64,000 nt of DNA from Synchiropus splendidus (Eukaryota > Chordata > Actinopteri > Syngnathiformes > Callionymidae). The position numbers were made by a program, and so were the translations under genes. The stretch covers positions 16,302,366 to 16,366,365 of the forward strand of contig NC_071343.1 of assembly GCF_027744825.2 (NCBI RefSeq). The letters are read 5' to 3'. Positions within the stretch are counted from its first letter, which is position 1. Every line of letters begins with the position of its first letter. Below, in pieces: positions 22,294-33,804 of the stretch. The notes beneath the pieces were generated by a model. That model was not told the DNA's origin. It saw only the letters and a list, made by a program, of their open reading frames with translations, and searched no databases.

Positions 22294-25200
22294 GTAAGAG
22301 GATTTTAACCTTCAACCTGCTCAATGTGAATCTTTCAGTCTAAAAGTCCTTTTGAGCTGAAATATCTGGAGCTGATGAGTAGAATGATCTGGAGCTTGAT
22401 CAGCTTCACCTTCCAGCATCCTCTGATCATGTGACTTCTCTCTTCACTCAGTAAGTCGTGGTGGAGCGTGTGCAGGACGACTGAAGAGGAGCCAGCAGAA
22501 GAAGTTCCATAGTGTGTTTGAGGGGGTGGCTAAAGCAGGAAACTCCGCCCCTCTGAATCAGATCTACACAGAGCTTTACATCACTGAGGGGGGCACAGAC
22601 CAGGTCAACCAGGAGCACGAGGTTCGACAGATCGAAGCAGCAACCAGGAACCAGACCAGAGCAGAAACTACCATCAGACAAGAAGACTTCTTTAAAGCCT
22701 CACCTGAGAGAGAGGGACCAATCAGGAGCCTGCTGACGAAGGGCGTGGCTGGCATTGGGAAGACCCTCCTGACACAGAAGCTGACTCTGGACTGGGCTGA
22801 AGACAAAGCCCACCAGAACTTCCACCTCATGTTTCCTTTCACCTTCAGAGAGCTGAACCTGCTGAAAGAGAAGAAGTTGAGTTTGGTGGAACTTGTTCAT
22901 TGCTTCTTTCCTGAAACCAAAGAATCAGGACTCGGCAGCTTTGAAGGAGTCCAGGTTCTGTTCATCTTGGACGGTCTGGACGAGTGTCGACTCCCTCTGG
23001 ACTTCAACAGTCGGGTCCTGACAGAAGCTACAGAGTCCACCTCAGTAGACGTCCTGCTGACCAACCTCATCAGGGGGAAGCTGCTTCCCTCAGCTCACCT
23101 CTGGATAACCACCCGACCTGCAGCAGCCAATCAGATCCCTCCTGAGTGTGTGGACATGGTGACAGAGGTCAGAGGGTTCACTGACCTCCAGAAGGAGGAG
23201 TACTTCAAGAAGAGGTTCAGAGATGAGGAGCAGACCACCATCATCTCTCACATCAGGAGCTCACGAAGCCTCTACATCATGTGTCACATCCCCATCTTCT
23301 GCTGGATCACTGCCACAGTTCTGGAGGACATGTTGAAGAGCAGAGAGACCAGAGAGCTGCCCAAGACCCTGACTGAGATGTATATCCACTTCCTGGTGGT
23401 TCAGGCCAAAGTCAAGAAGATCAAGTACCATGGAGGAGCTGGGACGGACACAGTTTGGGATCCTGAGAGCAGGAAGATGATTAAGTCTCTGGGGAAACTG
23501 GCTTTTCAGCAGCTGCAGAGAGGAAACTTGATCTTCTATGAATCAGACCTCACAGAGTGTGGCATCGACATCACAGCTGCTGCAGTTTACTCAGGAGTCT
23601 TCACACAGATCTTCAGAGAGGAGAGAGGACTGTACCAGGACAAGGTCTTCTGCTTCATCCACCTGAGTCTTCAGGAGTTTCTGGCTGGTCTTCATGTCCA
23701 CCTGATGTTCTTCAACTCTGGAGTTGATCTGCTTGATTCACAACAAACATTGGTCCGGACAAGAATCTTCAGAAACAAACGTCACATCAAACAGTTCTAC
23801 CAGAGAGCAATAAATCAAGCTGTACAAAGTCCAAATGGACATCTGGACTTGTTCCTGCGCTTCCTCCTGGGTCTTTCTCTGCAGAGCAGCCAGAGTCTCC
23901 TTCCAGGTTTGTTGACCCAGACAGGAAGTAGCTCTTGGACCCATCAGGACACAGCAGAGCTCATCAAGAAGAAGATCAGTGAGAAAGTGTCTCCAGAGAG
24001 AATCATCAATCTGTTCCACTGTCTGAGTGAAGTGAAGGACACTTCTCTCGTGGAGCAGGTCCAACAGCAGCTGAGATCAGGACGTCTCTCCACAGATCAA
24101 CTGTCTCCTGCTCAGTGGTCCACCCTGGCCTTCATCTTACTGTCCTCAGAGGAAGATCTGGATGTGTTTGACCTGAAGAAATACTCTGCTTCAGAGGAGG
24201 TTCTTGAGAGGCTGCTGCCTGTGGTCCAAGCTTCAAAAGAAGTTCTGTGAGTGGATCAAACACTGAAACATGTCTGTTGATGTGAACTGAACATGAAGGT
24301 TCTATTTCCTTGTTCTTTTTATTCAGACTGAGAGACTGTCAGCTGTCAGAACGAAGTGGTTCCCTTCTGTCCTCAGTCCTCAGCTCTCCGTCCTCTCGTC
24401 TGACACAACTGGACCTGAGCTACAACTATGACCTGAAGGATCCAGGAGTGGAGCTGCTGTCTGCTGGACTGAAGAGTCCACACTGTCACCTGGAGACTCT
24501 CAGGTCAGAACACATCATGTGTCCGGCTTCAGAGCTGAAATGTGGAAGTCAGAGACCAAGCATTCATAACATGACTAGCCAAAAAGTACTAGGACACTTG
24601 ACAATGTGGTTCATACAGATCAATGTCTTTTTTGAATGCAGACTATACAATACTCACCAAATGACTGCCAAGTTGCTTGAAGGAGATTCTCCCCAATATT
24701 ATTCCTGCTGATCAAACTGGCTTTGGAAAACTAATCCGACTTTTCTTCACTATTGGTTGATTCACCCTGCCAGGAAATGTCCAAGTGTATTGTCTCCATG
24801 GATGCAGTGAAAGTATCTAACAGACTGGGGTGGAACTCCTTATACGAAACATTAAGAATGCCTGGATTTGGTAGAATGTTGTTTATCGTGGCTTAAATTT
24901 TTCTATGCAGCTCCAACAGCTTTGGTTCTGACTCACCACATTTATTCAGAGCCATTTAATTTATATGGTGGCACTCGACAAGGGTGTCCTCTCAGCCCTC
25001 TTCTGTTTGTCCTTGAGCCACTAACCTTGGCTATACCAGCCAACGATTCAGTACTTGGTATTTATTAACAGAGGTACAGGTACTACAGTACATAAAGTAT
25101 CATTATATGAGGACGATTTGTTGCTACACACGTCTCAAGCACAAGCCACAATCTCTTTAGTTCTCAATCTGCTGAGGGAATTCAGGGAAATATCTGGATG

Positions 25201-28200
25201 CAAACTAAAGTTGCCCTTAAATCTCGACACTGGAAATAACTTACAGAAAATTGTGTACATTTTTTGCGCAAAACTTTAGTCAATTGATTGTTCAAACTCA
25301 ACAGGATCTAGTTAAATGGTCTTCACTTTTTATCTCCATGATAAGTAGTACGTATGATAGTTGATAGGTAGTGATACTCGTCTCTTTCACAGCCTGAGCA
25401 GGTGTCATCTGTCAGAGAGAAGTGGTTCCCTTCTGTCCTCAGCCCTCAGCTCTCCGTCCTCTCTTCTGACACAACTGGACCTGAGCTACAACTATGACCT
25501 GAAGGATCCAGGAGTGGAGCTGCTGTCTGCTGGACTGAAGAGTCCACACTGTCACCTGGAGACTCTCAGGTCAGAACACCTCTGGTTCCTCCTGTCATGT
25601 GCTGAAGACAGGTGGCTGTGTTATTTAGCTGACACTTTCAGAATGAGCTTCACAGAGAGCTTCAGAGAAAACAGGAGATGTGACGAACACATGCTCATGG
25701 AGAAACATGCGTGGAGACTTGGATCTGTTGGACACAGTGCAGAGGAGAACCCAAGGTGGCAGGAGGTGGCAGTCACTGAACCGTCAGAGATAGGCTGTGT
25801 CCCATTTGTCACCCTAACACTAACGCTGAACACTAGCACTGAACACTGAGTGCCCTCCACTATGAAGTGCCCTCAGACGATGAAGTGAAGTGATTGAATT
25901 CCCAAAGAATTGGGACTGCACACTTTACGCTGTCCCACGTGAAGACAACGTGTCGTTCCACTCCTAGATCCTTGAGGTTGTAGTTGTAGCTCAGGTCCAT
26001 ATTCCCACTTTGTTCAAGTCAGCTTCGGAGCTCCCTCGCTTTGAAGGGATCATTTCAAGTGGTGAAGAGCGAGTGCCCTCGGTCCTAGGAGTATTGGGAC
26101 ACACTACACTGATATGTGAATGTGCAAAACCAGGTGTTGGGGCCAAAAACCAGTGTTAGGGTGAGAAATGGGACACAGCCAAAAACAAACGGAAGTGAGA
26201 GATTTGCTCTGAAACAAAGGGAAAAAACAAATGTTCAAAAATCACACAAGAAACAAAAGCACGTCTGCACATGGCTGTCAACACGCACTCGTGGAAAACA
26301 CAGTCAGAAACACAAAAGTCAAGGGTCAACACACGGTTGTGGAACCCAGAAGCTGACGTACAGGAGAGCAGCTGTTTCATTTCCTCGTTTACAGATGGTC
26401 TGTTGTGTTATGTCACTTCCTGTTGGAGCAGCTGGATAAACATAAATTCTTCTCTTTAACAACAACACCCCTAATTTAGCTCCTCCTTCATCAGGTTTGT
26501 TTTTTTGTCTTCATGTTTACTCAAGTTGATCCTGACTGATAGAAACTGCTTCAAATATTCCAACAATAATGTGATGATGATCTTTAGAATGGAAAGAGTT
26601 CAGTGTGTCCTCAAATAAGGAGTTTAAAGTCAAAAAAGAGGATTGAAAATGTCTCACTGGTTGATGACACTCGTCTCTTTCACAGCCTGAGCTGCTGTTG
26701 GCTGTCAGAGGGAAGTGGTTTCCTTCTGTCCTCAGTCCTCAGCTCTCCGTCCTCTCATCTGACACAACTGGACCTGAGCTACAACTATGACCTGAAGGAT
26801 CCAGGAGTGGAGCTGCTGTCTGCTGGACTGAAGAGTCCACACTGTCACCTGGAGACTCTCAGGTCAGAACACATCATGTGTCCAGCTTCAGAGCTGAAAT
26901 GTGAAAGTCAGAGGTGGAGACTCCAGCTTCAGAGAGTCAACAGACCATCATTGAGTTGGATGAGATTGTGCTTGTTGTGGAAATTTTTGATGAAGAACGC
27001 TGAATTTGACTTGATGTCCATCACATGTAGCATCACATGTCCCACACCAACCTCAAAGCAGTTACCTTTTGTGGTTGTCCCTCCCTCAGAGCGCACACAA
27101 CAACCATCCCTGACCTTCATGGCCTGCACCCATGACCAGTTACTTGAGCAAGAAAGAGTGACATGCTGTTCCCTGTCTGAGATAACATTTTCACATTATC
27201 AGACAAATTAATGCAAAATATGGAATAAAAAAAAAATACTGAAAAAATGGCTGTGAAAAAAAAACCCTGAGTTGGATGAGATTGTGGAGCAGCTGTTTGT
27301 TTCCATCCCACGTTCCAAATACACAGCAGCATCTTCCATCTGCATGTGATTTCAGGGATCAATAGGAGCAGAGAGAAGAAAGAGTCTGGTCATATCTGCT
27401 CCTTTTTAATGAGCCTTCTTTCCCCAGTCAGAGTGTCAGCTTCAGGTTTTCCTCAGTGAAGTCCATTCTGTTGTCCAGAGTCCTGTAAGTTCACTTCAAT
27501 GACGTGAGTCAGATACAGGAAGAGCCTGAATAGTCATGACTTGGAAACTAGAATGTGAGTGGATCACTGGTGTTTTGGAGCGTTCCACTTCTCTGTCCAT
27601 CTTCTGAGGACTTTAGGTGGTTTGTGGACGTGTGACTCACTCATGACTCCTCACTCTTGTTCCTGTTCCCCTGGAATGTAGAAGAAACCAACAACCGAAC
27701 AATGAACGACCAGGTGCCACTAGTTTGATGAACTAACAGCAGCAGTGGAGTAACTTAGCTAAATGATCTGCCAGCCAACTCCATCATGACCTTGACCTTT
27801 CATTCCTCATTGTGCCGATCAATGGCTCTGATAATGGTGACCCTGTGATGTCCTGATGCTGCTGTATAACGTCACTGTGTTGGGCACAAATAGTCAGTGA
27901 AGAATGATCTGTCATATCTGCAATATTGACCATATATGGCCATGGCAGAGATGAGACCAGTTCCAGACTTGGAAAAACAGGGTTTAGAGAAACTATGAAT
28001 CAAAATGATGGAATTAGCCTCATCAGATAGGCTAGCTACAGTTGCTAGTAACATTACTGTTGAATATTTTCATGAAGATATTTCTGTTGAGTTGACTCCA
28101 TGTCTTCTCCTGAATATCAGTAACTACAATGCGAATCAGACTGAGATGAAGTGACTCTCATATCTGGTCTTTTCAACTGATGAAGATCAGACTGGGCAGT

Positions 28201-31200
28201 AGATAAGGTAACTTGACTTGCTCAAGAAGAAATGACTTGCACATGTGTGACTAGGTCCCATGGTGTTGGTGTCAGCTGTCACATGTGGAGGTGAGATGAT
28301 GGTTACCATGGGAACAGGCCAGCTGTGACCACTGGTCCAGATGAATCAAAACCTGCTGGTGATGAAATGCTGACACTTAGCTGCAGAGCTAACGCTATGG
28401 TTGCATCACTCATTACTTCAAAACTGTAACAATGGACGACGACAAAGTCTCTAGTCTGAAGTCCTGTGGCTCGAGTGTCCACCATTCTCACTGCCAACAG
28501 TCACAGACCACCCACACGGGGGCGCTGCAGTGCAGTAAATACAGGGCGGTGTCTGGATGATTTCTGTTTTGGGGTTTGGGGTTGTTCTGGTTTGGGGTTT
28601 TGTCTTCACATTTAATCAAGTTGATCCTGACTGATATAAACTGCTTCAAATGTTCCAACAATAATGTGATGATGATCTTCTAATTGGAAAGAGTTCAGCG
28701 TGTTCTCAAATCACTCGTCTCTTTCACAGCCTGAGCAGGTGTTTCCTGTCAGAGAGAAGTGGTTCCCTTCTGTCCTCAGTCCTCAGCTCTCCGTCCTCTC
28801 ATCTGACACAACTGGACCTGAGCTACAACTATGACCTGAAGGATCCAGGAGTGGAGCTGCTGTCTGCTGGACTGAAGAGTCCACACTGTCCCCTGGAGAC
28901 TCTCAGGTCAGATGCATTTGTCCTGCTGTGCTCTTTTTACTCTCCACCTCTGAACAGGAAATGTAAAAAAGGAGGTGCAACAAATGATTGATGAAATGCT
29001 GCAGTAACCACATGTGAACTGAGCATTTGCAAAAGTGAAACAAAAAATAAAATCAATAAAGCTGCATCTGCGGCTTTTAAATTATTACTTTTTTCATCTT
29101 TATATGTATATTGTAGAAGTATTCAGCTGATCTCTCCCTCCCTCTCTCTGTCTCTCTCTTCTCTGAGAGGAGGCAGGCTGTGCTGATAGACCTTCTCACT
29201 GCCATTTGGTGGAGCTCATGGCAGAGTAGTGCGTTGATCACATATCAAGTCACTGGGCTAGAAAAGCCTGAGAAATGGGATGTGTGGCGAGAGAGTGTGA
29301 CAAGCCTCATCTGTCTGAGCCTCAGGCCGACTGCGTGAGAGTTGGCAGCCCTGCCTTCAGGGCTGAAGCACAGATTCAGGAGCTCAACTGCTGCTGCTTC
29401 ACGGCTCAGACAGTGGAAGCAAAGTGACAGTGGTTTGGAGCGTCTGGGTTCATTGTCTTTTCCTACACTGCACTACAACGAAGACAAATCCGTCGCAGCC
29501 CATCAGCCAAAGTCCACAGACGTGACTATATGACCATATGAAGCAGCCATGTCTGCATTCTGAGCTGATGCTCTGTAAACCAACAACTCTGGTGACATCG
29601 ATATTGGGGCACTGCAGATCAATATTGGGGCGCCTGCCCTTGTGAACTATGTCTGGCAATGCCACTCGAAAATACAACATATTTCAAAGTTCAACATCAA
29701 GTACAGATGCCACAGAATGAGGCGCTATTGCAGCATTAGCATTAGCTTCTGTCTCTTTAGTCAGACCCCTTCCAATTGGTTGACTCTTATTCGTCCCCCA
29801 CACTCACCTCTGCTGCAATCAGCTCAAGCTATTGTGAGACAGAGGACGAAATAAAGAATTTCAAGTCTGGTCCAAATAGAGGATTGAAAAAGTCCCACTT
29901 GTTGATGACACTCGTCTCTTTCACAGCCTGAGCTGGTGTCAGCTGTCAGAGAGAAGTGGTTCCCTTCTGTCCTCAGTCCTCAGCTCTCCGTCCTCTCGTC
30001 TGACACAACTGGACCTCAGCTACAACGAGAACCTGGAGGATCCAGGAGTGGAACTGCTGTCTGCTGGACTGAAGAGTCCACACTGTCACCTGGAGACTCT
30101 CAGGTCAGAACACATCATCTCATCTCTTCAGTTCTGCTCCACAACTGGATGGTTCTTCTGCCCTCATGATTCTCTAAAACACTGTTTCTCCTTCACCACA
30201 GTCTGTCAGGGTGTAGGATCTCAGAGAGAGGCTGCGCTTCTCTGGCCTCAGCTCTGACCTCTAACCCCTCCCATCTGAGAGAGCTGGACCTGAGCTTCAA
30301 CCACCCAGGAGGACCAGGACTGGAGCTGCTGTCTGCTGGACTGGAGAGTCCAGACTGGAGGCTGGAGACTCTCAGGTATGGACAGAGCAGCAGAACTGAC
30401 TGACTGAGCTCCAAAGTGCTTCAGACTGAACATGTGATCCAGAAACAGACAGAGAGAATGTGGCTATGTTACGCTACTCAGACTCACATGTCATGTTCTC
30501 CTGCTGGACCTCGCTGGAAGCACCAAGGAGACAGTAGAAACTGAGCAGCTGTTTAGAGATCCATCTTTGTTGTCACCATCACAGTCATGAAAGAGCCGTC
30601 CACCTAGCAGCAGGAGATAACAGTCCTGAAACATCTGTCACATGGATCTGCTCTCATCCTTCTACCTCTTTCTTCCTCCAGGCTGGATCACTGTGGACCA
30701 CAGAGGTTAACACCTGGACTGAAGAGATGTAAGTCTGTATCTTATTGCTTCATGAGAACTCCTCGACTCTGTCAGCTTCTAGTGGAGCAGCTGTGATGTT
30801 AGTGACGTCAAGTGACCCTTTGATCTGCTGCTGGAACTTGTCTTCATCAAGTCCAGGTCACTGCCCAGAACATTGCTCACCAACATGGTGTCCAGCAGCA
30901 GCAAGTGAGGGGCCTCCGTGCAGAACGAGAAGCAGCACTGTGGACTTTCCTCATCATCCAATATTGATTCATTCACTCTCTTCAGTCTTTGACTCCAGAG
31001 TCTCAGGAGTTCTGAGCATCATAATGTTCCCTCAACTAGACTGAAGTTAGTGACAGGCTAGCTTAGCTCCTGACCTCACATGGAGACACTTGTGTCTTTC
31101 ACATGGGACATCAGCTGCTCCAGATTATTATGGGATGTTCCAGTCCTCCTGGTTCTTCTCTTGATGTGGCCCCAGTCTCAGATGACTGTTGACCTGATAC

Positions 31201-31885
31201 AGTTTGGACCAGTGGGCTCCTGATCTCCACTGTAGCTCATGTTGACCAACAGAGCAGCCTTCCCTGGCTTGCTGGGACAATGATTGTCTCTTGAAGAGAA
31301 GGTCTGTTCTTCCTCCATCATCACCACGTGTGTCTTCTTCTCTTAGACTTCCGACCACTCTCACTGGACCCAGACACAGCTCACCAGTGCCTCCTACTGT
31401 CCAACAACAACAACATGGTGGAGCTAGTGACGGAGGATCAGGAGTATTTGGACCATCCCGACAGGTTTGAGCGGTGTCCTCAGGTGATGAGCAGAGACGC
31501 TGTGACTGGTGTCTGTTACTGGGAGGTGGAGTGGAGTGGAAGAGTTTCTGTGGCCGTGACTCTCAGCAGAGACGGAGGGAAAGAAGACGAGTCTGAGTTT
31601 GGACAGAACCGTTATTCCTGGAGTCTGAGCTGCTCTGATGATGCTGGATATAAAGTCTGTCACAATAAGACAGAAACTGTCATCCAGAGCTCAGAAGTCT
31701 CTCACAGAGTTGGAGTGTTGCTGAACGCACCTGCTGGATTTCTTCACTTCTACAGAGTCTCCTCTGGAGTCTGGACCCGCCTCTGCTTCTTCTTCACCTC
31801 CACTGAACCTCTCTACCTGGGATTTGGACTCAGAGAGGCTCCTGGTTCTGGTTCCTCAGTGTGTGTGTGTGACCTGAGTGTGTGA
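19750..31885 (+). CDS. NLR gene 2: NLRC3-like FISNA-NACHT-LRR-B30.2 receptor
   Basis: Predicted cytosolic innate immune sensor, paralogue of genes 1 and 3. Coding exons: 19750-19789, 21092-21170, 21244-21384, 21473-21586, 21865-21943, 22074-22293, 22452-24246, 24327-24503, 25393-25569, 26686-26862, 28730-28906, 29927-30103, 30202-30375, 30682-30728, 31347-31885. All borders are GT-AG, phases agree, and the total is 4113 nt or 1370 residues. FISNA begins near residue 225, Walker A lies at about 322-329, Walker B at 394-402, the LRRs at 823-1176 and B30.2 at 1192-1370. The acceptor cttttacag at 19660 suggests exon 1 starts at 19661 and that a 5' UTR exon lies further upstream. An alternative start is the ATG run at 21064. 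The exon at 22452 opens with TA rather than GA, changing a boundary Arg to Ile without breaking the frame. Confidence 0.9.
19818..19979 (+). mobile_element. tRNA-derived SINE in intron 1 of gene 2
   Basis: A-box-like tggtagagaggtc is followed 35 bp later by B-box-like GGTTTGATCCC. Next come the tgtgaatgggtga and aaagtgctgtgtaa blocks typical of a fish tRNA-derived SINE. Copies sit at the same place in units 2 and 3; gene 1 intron 1 has none. Confidence 0.7.
20256..21048 (-). mobile_element. Inverted-repeat element with gag-like remnant (possible DIRS derivative), intron 1 of gene 2
   Basis: Terminal inverted repeats of 35 bp lie at 20256-20290 and 21014-21048 and match at 33 positions. Inside, the minus strand has two overlapping ORFs in different frames. 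One (20886-20641) carries a Cys/His cluster ([21 protein letters not shown]) and the next (20656-20378) ends in a segment with MAARNIWLS. Both recall the gag-like first ORF of fish DIRS elements. Neither is long enough to be a working gene. The copy in gene 3 intron 1 is at 45549-46350. Confidence 0.5.
22452..24246 (+). CDS. FISNA-NACHT exon of gene 2
   Basis: A 1795 nt exon with FISNA ([17 protein letters not shown]), Walker A GVAGIGKT, Walker [10 protein letters not shown], sensor strand LWITTRPAA and the winged-helix segment [16 protein letters not shown]. It differs from the gene 3 exon at about eight residues of the 578 read (for example S/G near residue 386 and Q/K before DKVFC). Long reverse-strand ORFs over it are shadows. 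Confidence 0.95.
24327..30375 (+). CDS. LRR exon array of gene 2 (six exons)
   Basis: Exons 24327-24503, 25393-25569, 26686-26862, 28730-28906 and 29927-30103 are 177 nt near-copies. 30202-30375 (174 nt) is the distinct terminal type with [12 protein letters not shown]. The first opens with LRDCQLS and the others with LS.C.LS, in which the two open positions vary. Introns repeat a shared block (about 26490-26640 and 28600-28720) ahead of exons, showing that exon and upstream intron were copied together. Confidence 0.9.
24560..25285 (+). mobile_element. L1-type LINE reverse transcriptase pseudogene in gene 2 intron
   Basis: Broken frames read [10 protein letters not shown], then [19 protein letters not shown], then YEDDLLLH, in which the catalytic YADD is altered. 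These are L1-type reverse transcriptase motifs in correct order on the plus strand. Frameshifts and stops separate them. The same relic is at 49890-50617, so it predates the unit duplication. Confidence 0.75.
25793..26180. mobile_element. 388 bp inverted-repeat element carrying an inverted LRR fragment, gene 2 intron
   Basis: The ends start ggctgtgtcccattt and continue into caccctaacact, as inverted repeats of about 29 bp with one mismatch. Inside, 25957-26000 on the minus strand reads [14 protein letters not shown], an LRR exon fragment opposite in orientation to the host gene. No transposase is encoded. No convincing target-site duplication was seen. An identical-length copy is at 51135-51522. 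Confidence 0.6.
30682..30728 (+). CDS. 47 nt linker exon of gene 2
   Basis: Encodes [15 protein letters not shown] between the last LRR exon and B30.2. It is conserved in length and phase in gene 1 (1611-1565) and gene 3 (56181-56227). Its in- and out-phases join the LRR and B30.2 frames exactly. Confidence 0.85.
31347..31885 (+). CDS. B30.2 (PRY-SPRY) exon of gene 2
   Basis: A 539 nt terminal exon with [14 protein letters not shown] and PLYLGFG landmarks and a TGA stop. The acceptor is TTAG where genes 1 and 3 have TCAG. Residues around [16 protein letters not shown] and [11 protein letters not shown] differ from the paralogues. Confidence 0.93.
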
Positions 31886-32936
31886 GCGTGTTCCTTCAAC
31901 AAACTGGTGTTGCTGGTTCAAATCCCCATCCAAAATGCTGACAGTGAGGGATGAAATCAAATATTTCCCACCACTATAAATGAATGGAAAATGTTGATTC
32001 CCCTCTGGAACTTTGTCTTTTACCACCAAGCCCTAACGTCATACTGCTGCAATTTATTTGAGCTTCTCCAACCCCTGTTCCAACATTACAGCCACACGAG
32101 TCACTAATTTCACCACCTGGGTTTGATATCGCATCTTTATTCACAGACTCCCCAGTGCTCTCCGCTCTCCAATGGATCAGCAACAACACAGACCGGAAAT
32201 AAACTTTGCATTTTGTGCACAGATCTTTCCTGACAACTTAACTGAGCAAAATGAACACAGACTCCTCATATGTAAAGGCATTTTATTGGTTTCAATTCGC
32301 CTGAAACAGTTTAGTGAATGTGCCTATATTTTTGTGGAAATAAATAAAACTTTTTCACCGTCCATGTGCACGCATGCAACAGGTGTTGTCAACAGCTACT
32401 GACGTGCTACGCACCGCCGACTACGATGGTGATTACCTCGAGGGGCCTGAGCTCATGTCTTCAATCCAAATTTTGAAGGGAAATAACTTCAAAAATAACT
32501 ATGTTATTAGCATAACATTTTAGATTAAGGTTAACCATTTGTTTTGGGTGGTTCAGTAAAGGATTGGAGGCTGAGGAAAGCGTTATGTCATTGACGGTCC
32601 TCACTAAGATAGAAAGACTAGCACATGTGTGTGTGTTTCTACATGGTCCAGTTGAAGCACCTTTCTATAAGTGAAGCAAACTTGGTGTGCAGTGAAGGAG
32701 AGGCCTTCCACGACGACCTCGGGACCTAGAACATTGGCCTCATGAATGACGTTGAAGAAAGCAATCACTGAGGTCCAGACATGAGTGAGGGGGAGTTGGA
32801 AGACATTCAGGTTTTCCTGAATATTTGCTAAAAGGCGAGGTCACCATCGGTGAGCATCAGTTTGGTTTCATGAGAATATTAACATTTATCATCATGTATC
32901 AACACAAACAGCTCCTTCCATCCATCCTGGTCTGTT
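31886..32936. other. 3' flank of gene 2
   Basis: A GGTTCAAATCC block follows the stop. Candidate polyadenylation signals AATAAA lie at 32198, 32339 and 32343, the last two overlapping. The remainder to 32936 holds only short ORFs that are equally present in the unit 2 flank, so no gene is called. Confidence 0.5.
32339..32348 (+). terminator. Candidate polyadenylation signal of gene 2
   Basis: Two overlapping AATAAA hexamers about 455 nt past the stop; conserved at 57819 behind gene 3. Confidence 0.35.
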
Positions 32937-33085
32937 GATCTGTTGTCAGGTCGCGGGGGCAGCAGCTTCAAAAGGTTGCGACAAACAGCCACCAGCTCCG
33001 ACTGGGGGATCCTCAGATGCTCCCAGGCCAGTGAGGAGATATGATCCCTCCAGCTGGTCCTGGCTCCAACTCTGGGTCCCAGCTG
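32937..33085 (-). mobile_element. Non-LTR retrotransposon 3' end fragment, minus strand
   Basis: The minus strand reads ISSLAWEHLRIPQSELVAV and then LKLLPPRPDN, the same LINE tail family as at 3770-3935. The copy in unit 2 (58420-58560) has a small deletion in this reading frame. Confidence 0.6.
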
Positions 33086-33139
33086 GTCATAAATAGCATC
33101 TTATCAAAATAAATAACTACATCATTAAAAAAGAAAGGG

Positions 33140-33739
33140 TGTTGGGTTTTAACCCTTTGATTGCTGGTGAGTGGAGTATTGACCGCTGCAGCGTTCCGGT
33201 CAGAGAACTGGAGTCTTCAGATGAATTCCAAACTTTATTTCCCAGATGGGTGCAATGATCAACAGGAAGTTTCTATAAACAACATAATCACAGTGAGATC
33301 AGAACTGTATAAAACGGTAGTGCAGTGCACAAACTACGTCATTCAAATCACATAAACACGCGAGTTCTTCATCATCTTTAACATTTAAACAATCCCAAAC
33401 ACACAGCTGTTTCACCCGGACACATACACACGTAAACAGCAAAGCGCAACACGGCAATGGAGACTGCCCTGCTCCGTAACTTCAACCAACCACCCGAACC
33501 GTAAAAGTGAAAGTAAACATCGCCAGCTCCACACTCACTATCACACACGCAGCAACAATGACCGCCCGCAATAACTATTTACAATATATATATATGAGAA
33601 CGGAAACTCACATCGTCAGCGACTTCCATGAGCATGCGGAAAAGTACGTGTAACTGTTATTCTCTACTGAACTTACGTAACTACCGTAATTACTCGGGCA
33701 GCCACGGAAACAGCGCTGCAGTGAGAGGAATTCTCAACA
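33140..33739 (-). repeat. 3' LTR of the BEL/Pao element
   Basis: 600 bp, TG...CA ends, 598 of 600 positions equal to the 5' LTR. Confidence 0.95.
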
Positions 33740-33750
33740 GCCGCCCCCAC
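33740..33750 (-). other. Polypurine tract of the BEL/Pao element
   Basis: On the minus strand the G-rich run GTGGGGGCGGC directly precedes the 3' LTR, where plus-strand DNA synthesis is primed in LTR elements. Confidence 0.55.
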
Positions 33751-33804
33751 GTTTGAGCAGCAAATGTGTAGTCACAAGAATTCCCAGTGCAGCCATGTAG
33801 TCTC

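Noticed and set aside
22452..22454. Suspected stop or frameshift at the start of the gene 2 NACHT exon (TAAGTCG instead of GAAGTCG)
   Set aside because: The preceding exon ends with one base, so the codon is ATA (Ile) and the frame is intact.
25361..25849. ORF running from LRR exon 25393-25569 into the following DNA as a longer exon
   Set aside because: The GT donor and phase at 25569 match all other LRR exons, and the extension has no LRR features.
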